Shown one piece after another: positions 50,105 through 58,165 of a DNA stretch of 64,000 bases (the first letter of the stretch is position 1; the number at the start of each line of letters is the position of its first letter). The DNA lies in contig SVBN01000001.1 of the NCBI GenBank assembly GCA_015058875.1, positions 1 through 64,000 on the forward strand. Direction: 5' to 3'. The notes beneath the pieces are model-generated. The model was not told where the DNA came from, searched no databases, and was given only the letters and a program-made list of their open reading frames with translations. Both the position numbers and the translations under genes were made by a program. This DNA comes from Erysipelotrichaceae bacterium. GTDB lineage: Bacteria > Bacillota_I > Bacilli_A > Erysipelotrichales > Erysipelotrichaceae.

Positions 50105-51763
50105 TTATTCCTTTGTGCAGCTGTACCAGTACATGGTTGTTCCGCGCAGCTGGTATCCCTTCACATTGCTCTGGACCAGAAGTCCCGTCTTTTTCTGATA
50201 GAGTGGGATGACGTAAACCATTTCATCGACGACATAATCGTCTGCTTCGTGACAGATTTCCATTGCCTTTGCATTATCTGTCTCGTACTTGGCGTCGAGC
50301 ATCATCTGATCGATTTTTTCATCATCGACCACCGGTACCACCTGCATGCCGGTTGTCCACTGATCCAGACAGACAATCGGGTGCGATGTTCCGAGTCCGA
50401 AGCGCATCAGTTCAAAGGTTCCCTGATCAAACTGATCCCAGTAGACGCCGGATTCCAGTGAGCTGAAATCAACATTGACGCCGATCGAGGTCCACTGTTC
50501 CTGCAGAAGAGTCGCCAGATCCGGATCGGTGCCGGAGTTCGGATAGCGGTAAACAATGGTCAGCGGATTCTCTTCGGTATATCCTTCCTGTGCAAGCAGT
50601 TCCTTTGCCTTTTCGGGATTGTATGCCAGAGAGTAGCTGTCTCTTGCCTCATTGGCTTCCAGGCGGAAATCGCCGCTGATGCCGGGCAGACCTGCCGGAA
50701 CATAGCCTTCCAGCTTCTGATAGAATTCCTCGCCGCCAAGCACTTCGATCACATCGTCCGTATTGACCGCAAGCGCAAGCGCTCTTCTGACATTGACATT
50801 CTTTGCCCAATCCGGACCCTTTTCACCGGTGTTGAACAGAATGTCATAAGTACCCGGAGAGACATAGGTGACCAGATTATCGGTGCCGGCATAGCTGTTC
50901 AGCGTCTCGGTGGAAACGCTCAGTGCAACATCGATCTGGCCGGCTTCAAATGCCAGTGCCTGGGAAGACTGATCGGGCATGACCATGAACTGAATTTCAT
51001 CCATGGTGACCTGATCCGCTTCAAACCAGTTTTCATTCTTTTCGGCAACTGCTTTTTCATTCGGATTGACGCTTGTCAGGACATACGGTCCGCTGGTCGG
51101 ATAGCCGGCCTTCAGAGACCATGTCGAATCGTGCTGGGGCGTACTCTGCGGCAGCGGCTCCCATGCCCCGCTTCCCATCAGCAGCGTCAGATAGGAGCAC
51201 GGCATTTTCAGTTTCAGTTGAAATGTTTTATCATCAACAGCCCGGACGCCGACATTGCTGTGATCTTCTTTCGTGCAGTCAAAGTTCTCAATCGTATAAG
51301 CTCTTTCACTGTACTCGGAAGCTCCGTCAATGTACTGAACCAGGTTATAAACGGCAAATGCGTTATCCGGACCGTAGGACAGATTTCTCAGATAAGTATA
51401 TTCAAAGTCATATGCTGTCAGCGGCGTACCGTCGGACCATTTCAGACCGTCTTTCAATGTGAAGGTCCATGTCAGTCCGTCTTCGGAAACGGTATAGTCT
51501 TCTGCCAGCATCGGTACGATATTTCCCTCTGTATCCCGGCGGAACATAGCGCTGTAGAGATGAGAGAGCACGTAACTGTTGTTGGTTTCGGTGTTCAGTC
51601 CGGGATCCAGATTGGAAAACTGTCCCGTAACTGCCACGGAAAGGGAATTTCCGGATGTGCCCGGAGTGGATGTTGATTGGGATGATGCGTTGTCGGGGGT
51701 GCTGCAGGCTGTCACAGTCAGAGCGGCGGCAGCCAGAAGCGCTGCCATAAATCTTTTCTTCAT
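50105..51763 (-). CDS. oppA: Oligopeptide ABC transporter substrate-binding lipoprotein (OppA family)
   Basis: The start at 51763 follows AAAGGAGAAAAGAAA and begins a lipoprotein signal (MKKRFMAALLAAAALTVTAC, Cys20). The 552-residue product is an SBP_bac_5 (peptide/nickel) binding protein: NSYVLSHLYSAMFRRDTEGN, DGLTWTFTLKDGLKWSDGTP, NVRRALALAVNTDDVIEV and WDQFDQGTFELMRFGLGTSH. It would capture peptides at the cell surface for an OppBCDF permease, but no permease or ATPase gene is adjacent, so it is an orphan binding protein that must share a transporter. Its mRNA begins with a T-box leader, so expression should rise when a specific tRNA is uncharged. Confidence 0.93.
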   Translation of the reverse strand: MKKRFMAALLAAAALTVTACSTPDNASSQSTSTPGTSGNSLSVAVTGQFSNLDPGLNTETNNSYVLSHLYSAMFRRDTEGNIVPMLAEDYTVSEDGLTWTFTLKDGLKWSDGTPLTAYDFEYTYLRNLSYGPDNAFAVYNLVQYIDGASEYSERAYTIENFDCTKEDHSNVGVRAVDDKTFQLKLKMPCSYLTLLMGSGAWEPLPQSTPQHDSTWSLKAGYPTSGPYVLTSVNPNEKAVAEKNENWFEADQVTMDEIQFMVMPDQSSQALAFEAGQIDVALSVSTETLNSYAGTDNLVTYVSPGTYDILFNTGEKGPDWAKNVNVRRALALAVNTDDVIEVLGGEEFYQKLEGYVPAGLPGISGDFRLEANEARDSYSLAYNPEKAKELLAQEGYTEENPLTIVYRYPNSGTDPDLATLLQEQWTSIGVNVDFSSLESGVYWDQFDQGTFELMRFGLGTSHPIVCLDQWTTGMQVVPVVDDEKIDQMMLDAKYETDNAKAMEICHEADDYVVDEMVYVIPLYQKKTGLLVQSNVKGYQLRGTTMYWYSCTKE

Positions 51764-51842
51764 TTTCTTTTCTCCTTTGCAAGATTTCTGCCACTTTGAT
51801 TCCGTTGCAGAGATGTACCGCTTCCGATTTCTTCCTCCCTTA

Positions 51843-52078
51843 AACAAAAATGCCGTCATCTGTTTCCAGAGACGACATAAATCGCGGTACCACACTGGTT
51901 GAAGACAGTATCATCTGTCTTCCACTCTTGCCCTTAACGCGGGATACGCCTTTCCATACTGATATTTCCGGAAAGGTTCTCACAGATGTGTTTCTCCTTA
52001 GATGTTGCCGCCGGGCTCTCACCTTACGCCGACTCTCTGATGGTCATCACCGGATACTCTTCTGATCACTGAACTTAG
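51843..52078 (-). promoter_or_regulatory. T-box riboswitch leader of oppA
   Basis: On the minus strand the conserved T-box sequence TGTGGTACCGCG is present (rc at 51882-51893), followed by a terminator hairpin (ATGTCGTC / GACGGCAT and TTTTTGTTT, about 51842-51875). Upstream is a Stem I with AGAGAG, a GCCGGC distal region and an AGTA/GAA pair typical of the specifier loop. The specifier triplet could not be fixed; ACA (Thr) or CAC (His) in the loop GAGAAACACAT are the candidates. Confidence 0.85.
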
Positions 52079-52082
52079 CCGT

Positions 52083-52111
52083 ATTATGATGGAGTTTTCT
52101 GTGCATATCAA
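52083..52111 (-). promoter_or_regulatory. Promoter of T-box-oppA
   Basis: -35 TTGATA (52106-52111), exact 17-bp spacer, -10 CATAAT (52083-52088), placed just upstream of the T-box Stem I. Confidence 0.65.
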
Positions 52112-52179
52112 TCATCCCGGCTTCAGGTTCGTATTGTTTTTCTGCTTTTTGCTTTCATTTTTTTGAAAACTTTTCAGAG

Positions 52180-53103
52180 TCACCGGATACTGCGGATGAT
52201 TTCCCGGTAGATTTCCTTCAGCTGTGCTTTCTGCTCTTCATTCATCATATCCTGGCTCTGCGCATCAAAGTCAGGCGCCAGGGACAGATGGTGCGCCATG
52301 ATCTTTCCGTCTTTCAGCGCCAGTACTTCCGGCATCTGAAATCCCGGTTCCCTGTCCTTCGCTTCCTCTGCAAATACATCCTGCATATAACCGCAGAATT
52401 CTTCATATTCTTCCTTTGTCAGATTGTTTCCCGGACCGTATACGGCAATATAGGAAACAAGCGCATGCTCTTCGGAAGCGGCTTCATTGAGCACCGGGAC
52501 TGCCCGCTGGCAGAACCAGCAGGAAGGATCTCCCCACAGCAGAATGCCGGTCCCTTTTGTGCGGAACAGATCGATGGATTCCAAGAAGGACATTTCCCGG
52601 AAGCGGTGATTCACCGTTTCAAGCAGCGGATAACCGCTCATATCCGCCATGCTTTCCTTTTCTTTCCGGAATGTTTCCTCAATGAATTCATACAGCTCCG
52701 GATCGGCATAGTATGTTCCGCTGTCACAGACGATATATGTTTTTTCTTCCTTCGGATATACCGTATATGCATCAGCCCGGTAAAGCGCGGTTTCCCCGCG
52801 GTCATACAGAACGATGCTGTACATCCCCTCAGGTTCTCCCGGAACGCCGGTCTCTTCGGATACCCGGTACAGATTTACCGTATGTTCTTTCATGTGTTCC
52901 GGGAATTCAGCCGGATAATACAAAGCGACTCCGTCTTCCCCGCTGCCCTTCCACAGTTCTGCATCCGTGATATCTTCTGGAAGCATCGCATAAATCTCAG
53001 AGGGATCTGCCGGCTGCGGTTTTTCCGTGCATGCGGAAAACAGAAGCGCAGATAAAATCATTCCGGCACCCAGAGCTGTTTTCATGCGGTCACGCATTCT
53101 CAT
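52180..53103 (-). CDS. Thioredoxin-fold lipoprotein with CWFC motif
   Basis: The start at 53103 overlaps the upstream stop as ATGA and follows GGAGCGGAAT; an earlier ATG at 53115 is possible. The 307-residue product has a lipoprotein signal (ALGAGMILSALLFSACTEKP). The C-terminal half (~165-300) is thioredoxin-like with GILLWGDPSCWFCQRAVPVL, a CxxC redox centre, and MPEVLALKDGKI before the C-terminal helices. The N-terminal half is unrecognised. It may handle disulfides outside the membrane. It is coupled to a small lipoprotein gene, and the two probably work together. No cytochrome or DsbD-like partner is nearby. Confidence 0.78.
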   Translation of the reverse strand: MRMRDRMKTALGAGMILSALLFSACTEKPQPADPSEIYAMLPEDITDAELWKGSGEDGVALYYPAEFPEHMKEHTVNLYRVSEETGVPGEPEGMYSIVLYDRGETALYRADAYTVYPKEEKTYIVCDSGTYYADPELYEFIEETFRKEKESMADMSGYPLLETVNHRFREMSFLESIDLFRTKGTGILLWGDPSCWFCQRAVPVLNEAASEEHALVSYIAVYGPGNNLTKEEYEEFCGYMQDVFAEEAKDREPGFQMPEVLALKDGKIMAHHLSLAPDFDAQSQDMMNEEQKAQLKEIYREIIRSIR

Positions 53104-53597
53104 ATTCCGCTCCATGGCTTTGAACCTCTTTCCTTCGCAAAGAATGCGGATTTTTTATCGGGCTCCCCGGCATCCAGCCATCCGAGCTTCCGGAACAGCA
53201 GGATCACCGCCGCAAAGATCAGAATGAACGGCAATGCCGCCGCCAGAACCGCTTCCAGTGCCGTCACCAGTCCGTTCTGTCCTTCTGTATTGTTCTCTGC
53301 CACGGGTTCCTCTGTGCTTACAATATGCAGTCCTTCCGCATCGTGTCCGATTACAACGGTCCCCTTTGCACTGACCCATGTCATCGTACCGGATGCGCCG
53401 GCTTCCGTCCGTTCATCCGGTTCTCCCCATGCTTCAATCAGTTCTTCCTCACTCAGCTTCTCAATGGAAGTTTCGGTCCATTCCGGGCCTTTTTTAATCA
53501 CATCTTTTACCGAGGGAATCCTGCCGGACATGCACCCGGCAAGCAGAAACACTGTCATTGAAACCGTGATCTTCAGTATTCTCCATGTATTGTTCAT
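53100..53597 (-). CDS. Small lipoprotein with C-terminal membrane segment
   Basis: The start at 53597 is the best spaced from AGAGG (earlier ATG and GTG codons exist). The 165-residue protein has a lipobox (MTVFLLAGCMSG), an extracellular part with ELIEAWGEPDERTEAGASGT and TMTWVSAKGTVVIGHDAEGL, a SmpA/OmlA-like element in which a GEPD motif is followed by a short beta segment, and a membrane helix near the C-terminus (AAALPFILIFAAVILLFRKL). The cytosolic tail is short and charged. No precise family is assigned. Its stop overlaps the start of the thioredoxin-fold gene, so the two are cotranslated. Confidence 0.65.
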   Translation of the reverse strand: MNNTWRILKITVSMTVFLLAGCMSGRIPSVKDVIKKGPEWTETSIEKLSEEELIEAWGEPDERTEAGASGTMTWVSAKGTVVIGHDAEGLHIVSTEEPVAENNTEGQNGLVTALEAVLAAALPFILIFAAVILLFRKLGWLDAGEPDKKSAFFAKERGSKPWSGI

Positions 53598-53694
53598 GTT
53601 CATCACCTCTGTATTATGCAGGAATCTTTGGTTTACGTTTATAGATCTGCCTTCAATATAACGTTAATCGTTCTGCTGCGCAATAATATACTGT

Positions 53695-53725
53695 CAAAAA
53701 AACAGGAGACTCAGCGTTCTCCTGT
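53695..53725 (-). terminator. Terminator overlapping the end of the ProX gene
   Basis: ACAGGAG / CTCCTGT stem with an 10-nt loop followed by a run of T on the minus strand; the proX stop codon (53711-53713) lies in the loop. Confidence 0.75.
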
Positions 53726-54232
53726 CAGCTTTACATATACCGGTTCAACTCCCATTGCCGGAAGAATCACATCAATCAGATCGGCTGTTCTGAAACGCAG
53801 GGAGCTGGTATTCACGCACGGATGGCATCCGAACATCTCCTCCTTCAGCAGATCCTCATCCACCGCAAGCTTCACTTTGTGCTCCCTGTCATTCATCAGT
53901 CCGAGCACCGATACGCTTCCGGCATGCAGATCGAGATACTGTTCCAGATATGCTTCCTTTGCAAAGGAAAGACGGCTGGATCCGACCTTCTTTGAGAATT
54001 CTTTTGTAAGAAAAAGCTTGCCTCCGGGCATGATCAGCAGCCAGAATTCCGTTTCCTGATGATTGCAGAGAAACAGATTCTTGCATATTCGGACGCCGAG
54101 AATCCGGTCCGCTTCCGCACAGATTTCCATGCTGGAGGCAGGCATATCCGGGTGATCCGTTCTTTCATACGCAATCTGCAGAGCATCCAGGAAGGCGTAG
54201 GTACGCACTTCCCGTTCTTCTCTTCCTTCCAT
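53711..54232 (-). CDS. proX: Prolyl-tRNA editing protein (YbaK/ProX family)
   Basis: Removes mischarged amino acids (alanine or cysteine) from tRNA-Pro. The start at 54232 is chosen because MEGREEREVRTYAFLDAL fits the usual N-terminus and a -10-like TACAAT lies just upstream; it gives 173 residues. An upstream in-frame ATG at 54289 would add 19 residues. Motifs: YERTDHPDMPASSMEICAEA (~21-40), RICKNLFLCNHQETEFWLLI (~49-68), GSVSVLGLMNDREHKVKLAVD and HPCVNTSSLRF (~148-158). It is separate from the GNAT gene by 60 nt. The substrate (Ala or Cys) is not determinable. Confidence 0.88.
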   Translation of the reverse strand: MEGREEREVRTYAFLDALQIAYERTDHPDMPASSMEICAEADRILGVRICKNLFLCNHQETEFWLLIMPGGKLFLTKEFSKKVGSSRLSFAKEAYLEQYLDLHAGSVSVLGLMNDREHKVKLAVDEDLLKEEMFGCHPCVNTSSLRFRTADLIDVILPAMGVEPVYVKLTGER

Positions 54233-54292
54233 GTTTTCCGGGGATCCCTTATAAAGTTTCATACGCATGATTGTATCACAGCGTTTCATTCA

Positions 54293-54859
54293 TTACCGCT
54301 TTGAAGCGAAGTACTCTTCCCTGCGAAGGATATTCATCTCATCTTCCTCAGCGGTATCAAACTGCGTGTGAAAGGTACCGAGCTGATAATGACGGAATCC
54401 GCACTTTTCCTGCACTCTGGAAGAACGTGCATTGGAAACGAAATGTCCGCACAGAATGATGTCCAGTCCTTCGTCCTCAAACAGATAGCGGATTACTTCC
54501 TTCACCGCTTCCGGCATGAGGCCTCTGCCCCAGTATTCCTTTGCAAGTACATAGCCGATTTCCCGGCATTTCCGGTCTGTCAGTTCCGGGAATCTTTTTT
54601 CATCGTATTTCTCGATCCCGAGCGACCCGATAACTTTGCCCTGATATTCCAGGGCGAACGTCTTCTTTTCCTCAATGAACATATTCAGAATCTTCTGCGA
54701 TTCTTCTTTATTCCGATGCGGCAGCCATCCGGCCATCTGCCCGACGCGGTCCACCGATGCATATTCATACAGATCATCGAGATCCGACTGTTTCCACGGA
54801 CGCAGTACAAGCCGATCTGTATGCAGGGTTATATTCTTAATATCGATCGGTACATTCAT
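54293..54859 (-). CDS. GNAT family N-acetyltransferase (RimJ/RimL-like)
   Basis: The start at 54859 follows GAGGAGACTGAAAT, giving 188 residues. The sequence TDRLVLRPWKQSDLDDLYEY (~15-34) is typical of RimJ/RimL-type acetyltransferases, with YVLAKEYWGRGLMPEAVKEV (acetyl-CoA binding, R/Q-x-x-G-x-G/A-like) near ~105-124 and NARSSRVQEKCGFRHYQLGT near ~145-164. The substrate, either a ribosomal protein N-terminus or a small amine, is unknown. It is likely monocistronic or followed by proX. Only the family is secure. Confidence 0.85.
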   Translation of the reverse strand: MNVPIDIKNITLHTDRLVLRPWKQSDLDDLYEYASVDRVGQMAGWLPHRNKEESQKILNMFIEEKKTFALEYQGKVIGSLGIEKYDEKRFPELTDRKCREIGYVLAKEYWGRGLMPEAVKEVIRYLFEDEGLDIILCGHFVSNARSSRVQEKCGFRHYQLGTFHTQFDTAEEDEMNILRREEYFASKR

Positions 54860-55092
54860 ATATTTCAGTCTCCTCAATCCCTGCAGGTATCATATCAGAT
54901 ATCTCACTTTTCATACCGGCTCCACTTTGCATTCTCAATTTTATAAGCCTGGGTATTCATATCTGTCATCTCTGCTTGCCGCCCATAAGGATGGTTCAGT
55001 GGATCTGTATAATCTATAATTGGCATCATGATCCATTCAGTCAGAATAAAGAATGGATCTTTTTCTAATCACCGTCATTACCAGCAGGGTTC

Positions 55093-55136
55093 TGACAACT
55101 TTTCACTCCAAACAAAATCGATTTTGACAACTTTTT
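55093..55136. repeat. Direct repeat with palindrome, possible insertion-sequence end
   Basis: TGACAACTTTT occurs at 55093-55103 and TGACAACTTTTT at 55125-55136, with the 12-bp palindrome AAAATCGATTTT between them. No matching second end was found in the window. Confidence 0.4.
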
Positions 55137-55217
55137 AATTTCATAATCCGAATATTTCATGTCATTTCAAATCAGGAACTCTTTGAACTGTATTGTGTAA
55201 TGAGATATGAAAATGCA

Positions 55218-55257
55218 GAAAAAAGGCTTATTCATCGTATTTCCGATCAATAAGCCT
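55218..55257 (-). terminator. Terminator after tRNA-Lys
   Basis: AGGCTTATT / AATAAGCCT stem with a 16-nt loop followed by TTTTTTC on the minus strand, 9 nt after the tRNA end. Confidence 0.75.
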
Positions 55258-55265
55258 CTTTTGCA

Positions 55266-55341
55266 TGGTGACCTCTTAGGGACTCGAACCCTAGACCCAC
55301 TGATTAAGAGTCAGTTGCTCTACCAACTGAGCTAAGAAGTC
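55266..55341 (-). tRNA. tRNA-Lys (anticodon CTT)
   Basis: A 76-nt cloverleaf on the minus strand: acceptor GACTTCT / AGAGGTC, D-arm GCTC...GAGC, anticodon stem ACTGA / TCAGT with loop CTCTTAA (anticodon CTT), T-arm CTAGGGTTCGAGTCCCTAA, discriminator A and an encoded CCA. It reads the codon AAG. It lies next to a decayed accessory patch, as tRNA genes often do. Confidence 0.93.
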
Positions 55342-55515
55342 ATTTGACTTGCTCAGTTATATTACTCCAATGCAGAAGGTTTTGCAACACTTTTTGAAAA
55401 AAATATTTTTATCCCATTTCAGATTCAGCAGGCCGGACATCTATATGTACAGATCAGAATTGCACTGCATGAACACTTTCATTTCAGGTCAACTAGTGTC
55501 ATTCTGTGCATTTAC

Positions 55516-56387
55516 TCAAAAGATATTGAATTTTATTCTCCTCTTCCTGTGGTTTCCATTCTGTTTCAATAACATTTTCTCAAGTTCCTTGATTCTCTGA
55601 TCTTTTTCCTCAATAGTTCTGTCTTTCTCACTAATACTCCTGGTCTTCTCATCCAGTTCAGCCTGCATTTTTCTTATGCTTGCCTGACTTCTGGCTTCAC
55701 CGTTCCTAAATCCTTCTTCGTATTCTCTCTGCAGTGTCTCACACATCTTCTCTACCTCAACTCTGTCTTCCTTGATTTTTTTACTTTTTCTCTGATTTCA
55801 TCGTCATAAATATCATCCGCATTCCTGCACATCAGATCATGGATGATTCTTCCCAGTTCATCATCCCCTTCATATGTGCAATTCACAAAAATCATTCTCG
55901 TTCCATCATCGATCCTTCTTTCTCCGTTCAGACATCTCGGCAGTTCATAGATGACTTTCCCTTCCCCGAAACAGTCCGTTGCACAGAACATGATCACCGT
56001 ACTGTCCGTCATGTTTTCCCAGTTCGTTTCTCCTCTCAGCATCGCATGGTGATCGATCAGTCCCACATTGAACCGCATCCGCTTCGGCTTCATCGCATGC
56101 GAATCATTCTGTACTTCCGCAACATATCCGTTTCTCTCTGTATCCTTCGCTTCCGCATCACATCTTGTTTCCCTCCCTGCTCCGTTTGTAATGGTCTTCT
56201 CCACTGTTACTTCCGTGATCTCAACATATCTTCCGAGCACTGCCGAGATCAGTTTTGAAATCAGCTTCGGCTCATCCATGACATTCCGGAACAGTATGTC
56301 ATCGATCAGCCTCAGATTCTGTACTTTCGATTCATAATCACGTTCTTCTTCCAATTCCGGTACTGCTTTGTCAATGAAATCCTTCAT
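55516..56387 (-). pseudogene. Rpn family PD-(D/E)XK nuclease/transposase, split by -1 frame change at an A7 tract
   Basis: Two minus-strand frames (56387-55752 and the rest to 55516) together make a ~290-residue Rpn-type protein (recombination-promoting nuclease/putative transposase). Frame 1 has LRLIDDILFRNVM, RDAEAKDTERNGYVAEVQND-like nuclease core with CDAEAKD, MRFNVGLIDHHAM and TDSTVIMFC. It ends REKVKKSRKTELR. At A7 (55776-55782) a one-base backward shift continues as IKEDRVEVEKMCETLQREYE and a coiled-coil C-terminus. The A-AAA-AAA heptamer is correctly phased for -1 slippage, so this is either a programmed frameshift, phase variation or a broken gene. Confidence 0.75.
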
Positions 56388-56451
56388 GGGCTGATGCGCC
56401 CTCCTTTCTTATAATCCCGGAAGAAGGAACGTGATGTTATCTGTGAAAATA
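56388..56451. promoter_or_regulatory. Upstream region of the Rpn gene
   Basis: AT-rich region following the terminator of the GH4 gene. The Rpn start at 56387 is preceded by an SD-like GGAGGG (rc of CCCTCC at 56400-56405). No clear -35/-10 pair was identified. Confidence 0.3.
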
Positions 56452-56512
56452 CAAAAAACATCAAAAGATATTCCGTCTGGCAGTCTTCATTTGCTGGTTT
56501 ATCTTCTGATGT
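56452..56512 (-). terminator. Terminator of the GH4 gene
   Basis: A 13-bp stem ACATCAGAAGATA / TATCTTTTGATGT with a long 29-nt loop, followed by TTTTTTG on the minus strand. Confidence 0.6.
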
Positions 56513-56589
56513 CTTCTTTGCCTGAATTCAATTGTCTTTGATGCAGTTACATATTAGCACAGCAGTCGCGTTGTTCAAACTGTTTTCTG

Positions 56590-58029
56590 TCACTCCCATC
56601 CTTCCGGAAGATACTGCTCCGTATTCCGGATCATATCCCTGACCAGTGCCTCAAGCTCTTCCCGGGAAGGATGATGTCCCTTTACCAGCGAATCATTTTC
56701 GAAAGCATCCGTGACCAGGGAAATGCATTTTTCTTTTCTTCCTTTCTTCATTCCGTTTACCGCAGCCTGATAAATCAGTTCATGATTGTTTACATGCGGA
56801 ATGATCAGCTGGTACAGATCATCGGACAATGCTCCGGCGGATATCGGCCGGACACTGTCTCTGGAGAACACCGCATTTGTTTCAACGATGGCTGTTTCGG
56901 GAAGATTGGGAATCTGACGTGCTGTATTGGGAATGTTGACATTAGATACAACCCGTTCCAGTCCAAGCAGCGCCTTGATCAGCAGAATGCCCTCTTCCCC
57001 GGTCGGAACCAGACTGATTTCCTCTTCCCCTTTCAGCAGACGCTCGCTGCGGGCAAGACGTCTCTGCAGGTCTTTCTTCCGCCAGGATACCGGCGTCAAC
57101 GAAAATCTCCATTCCCTTGCCGTATCCGGATCTTTCAGATATTCATTTCCCGGCATGAATTCTGCCAGATGCCTGTCACCGGCTGCCGCAATGGCACCGT
57201 ACCGGCAGAACAGGTCCATCTTGACTCTGTGCCTGCAGGCAAAGACGTCTTCCATCCAGGAAAGATCATACGGATCTTCGGACAGCGGATAACCCTGATC
57301 AAAGTATTTTTCGATATAGTTCCGGTATATCGGAAACAGATCCCTGCCATGGCAGGATGCCTCGGTAAACCAGGTGAAATGATTGATGCCGACGACATTC
57401 ACCATGACTTCATGGAAGTCGTCCACGGTATCGCCGGTTTCATGTTCATAGATCCCCTTCAGCAGCTTCTGCGTTCCGAACACTTCGTGACAGCATCCGA
57501 AGGCTTTGATCTGCGGGAATACGCTGTACAGTGTTTTGACCAGCAGGCTCATGGGATTGGTATAGTTGATCACCCAGGCAGACGGCGCATAATCACGGAT
57601 TGCCTCGGCGATTTCGACAAACATCGGAATGGCTCTGAGCGCCCGGATCATTCCGCCCGGGCCGGCGGTATCGCCGACGGACTGATAAATGCCGAGCCAC
57701 TCGGGCAGATGCACATCCGATTCCATCTCATCAAAGGTTCCGGGAAGAATGGAAATGACAACGAAATCCGCCCCCTGCAGCGCTTCTTTCAGACTGGAAG
57801 TATTCTCAAACGTCCATTCCCCTTTTGTATCTTCCCGGTTCATCAGATGCGTGCCGATGACCCGGTTTCTTTCCGCCGCTTCATGATCAATGTCATAAAG
57901 ACGGATGCATCCACCGATTCTTTCTTCCATTGCAAGATCCGTCATGAATGTCCATGCCCATCCTCTGGATCCCCCGCCGATATAGGCGATCTGAATATCC
58001 CTGACTCTGCCGTTTTCCGTATATCTCAT
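56590..58029 (-). CDS. lplD: GH4 alpha-galacturonidase-like (CHEV motif)
   Basis: NAD+- and Mn2+-dependent GH4 glycosidase. The start at 58029 follows GGGAGGATTT, giving 479 residues. The Rossmann N-terminus is QIAYIGGGSRGWAWTFMTDL (13-32), then NYTNPMSL (155-162), the active-site Cys motif FGCCHEVFG (177-185), and NVVGINHFTWF. In GH4 the residues after the metal Cys-His mark specificity; CHEV is the signature of the alpha-galacturonidase subgroup (B. subtilis LplD). Such enzymes remove alpha-linked galacturonate from pectin oligosaccharides, which fits the rhamnose genes in the window. It is monocistronic and divergent from the amidohydrolase gene. Confidence 0.87.
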   Translation of the reverse strand: MRYTENGRVRDIQIAYIGGGSRGWAWTFMTDLAMEERIGGCIRLYDIDHEAAERNRVIGTHLMNREDTKGEWTFENTSSLKEALQGADFVVISILPGTFDEMESDVHLPEWLGIYQSVGDTAGPGGMIRALRAIPMFVEIAEAIRDYAPSAWVINYTNPMSLLVKTLYSVFPQIKAFGCCHEVFGTQKLLKGIYEHETGDTVDDFHEVMVNVVGINHFTWFTEASCHGRDLFPIYRNYIEKYFDQGYPLSEDPYDLSWMEDVFACRHRVKMDLFCRYGAIAAAGDRHLAEFMPGNEYLKDPDTAREWRFSLTPVSWRKKDLQRRLARSERLLKGEEEISLVPTGEEGILLIKALLGLERVVSNVNIPNTARQIPNLPETAIVETNAVFSRDSVRPISAGALSDDLYQLIIPHVNNHELIYQAAVNGMKKGRKEKCISLVTDAFENDSLVKGHHPSREELEALVRDMIRNTEQYLPEGWE

Positions 58030-58165
58030 AAATCCTCCCGTGATGATTCTTCTTACAGAATGATTATATTTCAGCAATCCCAAAGATACACTTCAAATGC
58101 CGAAGGACTTTTTTCTTCCGCCCTTCAGCGATAAACTGAATGCAGAGAAACAGTTGAGGTGAATC

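Larger units (their letters stand above)
54860..55265. other. Accessory-looking intergenic patch before tRNA-Lys
   Basis: A 406-nt gap without a gene. It holds two TATAAT boxes (55008-55013, 55015-55020) and a plus-strand hairpin GATCCATTC / GAATGGATC with TTTTT (55030-55064). Next comes a directly repeated TGACAACTTTT (55093-55103 and 55125-55135, 32-nt period) around the palindrome AAAATCGATTTT (55114-55125). The repeat pattern resembles the end of an insertion sequence such as IS21-type, but no transposase is present. Confidence 0.4.

Noticed and set aside
55008..55064. Short RNA gene from the double TATAAT to the plus-strand hairpin
   Set aside because: Neither TATAAT has a usable -35 at 16-18 bp, and the product would be only about 50 nt; described as part of the intergenic patch instead.
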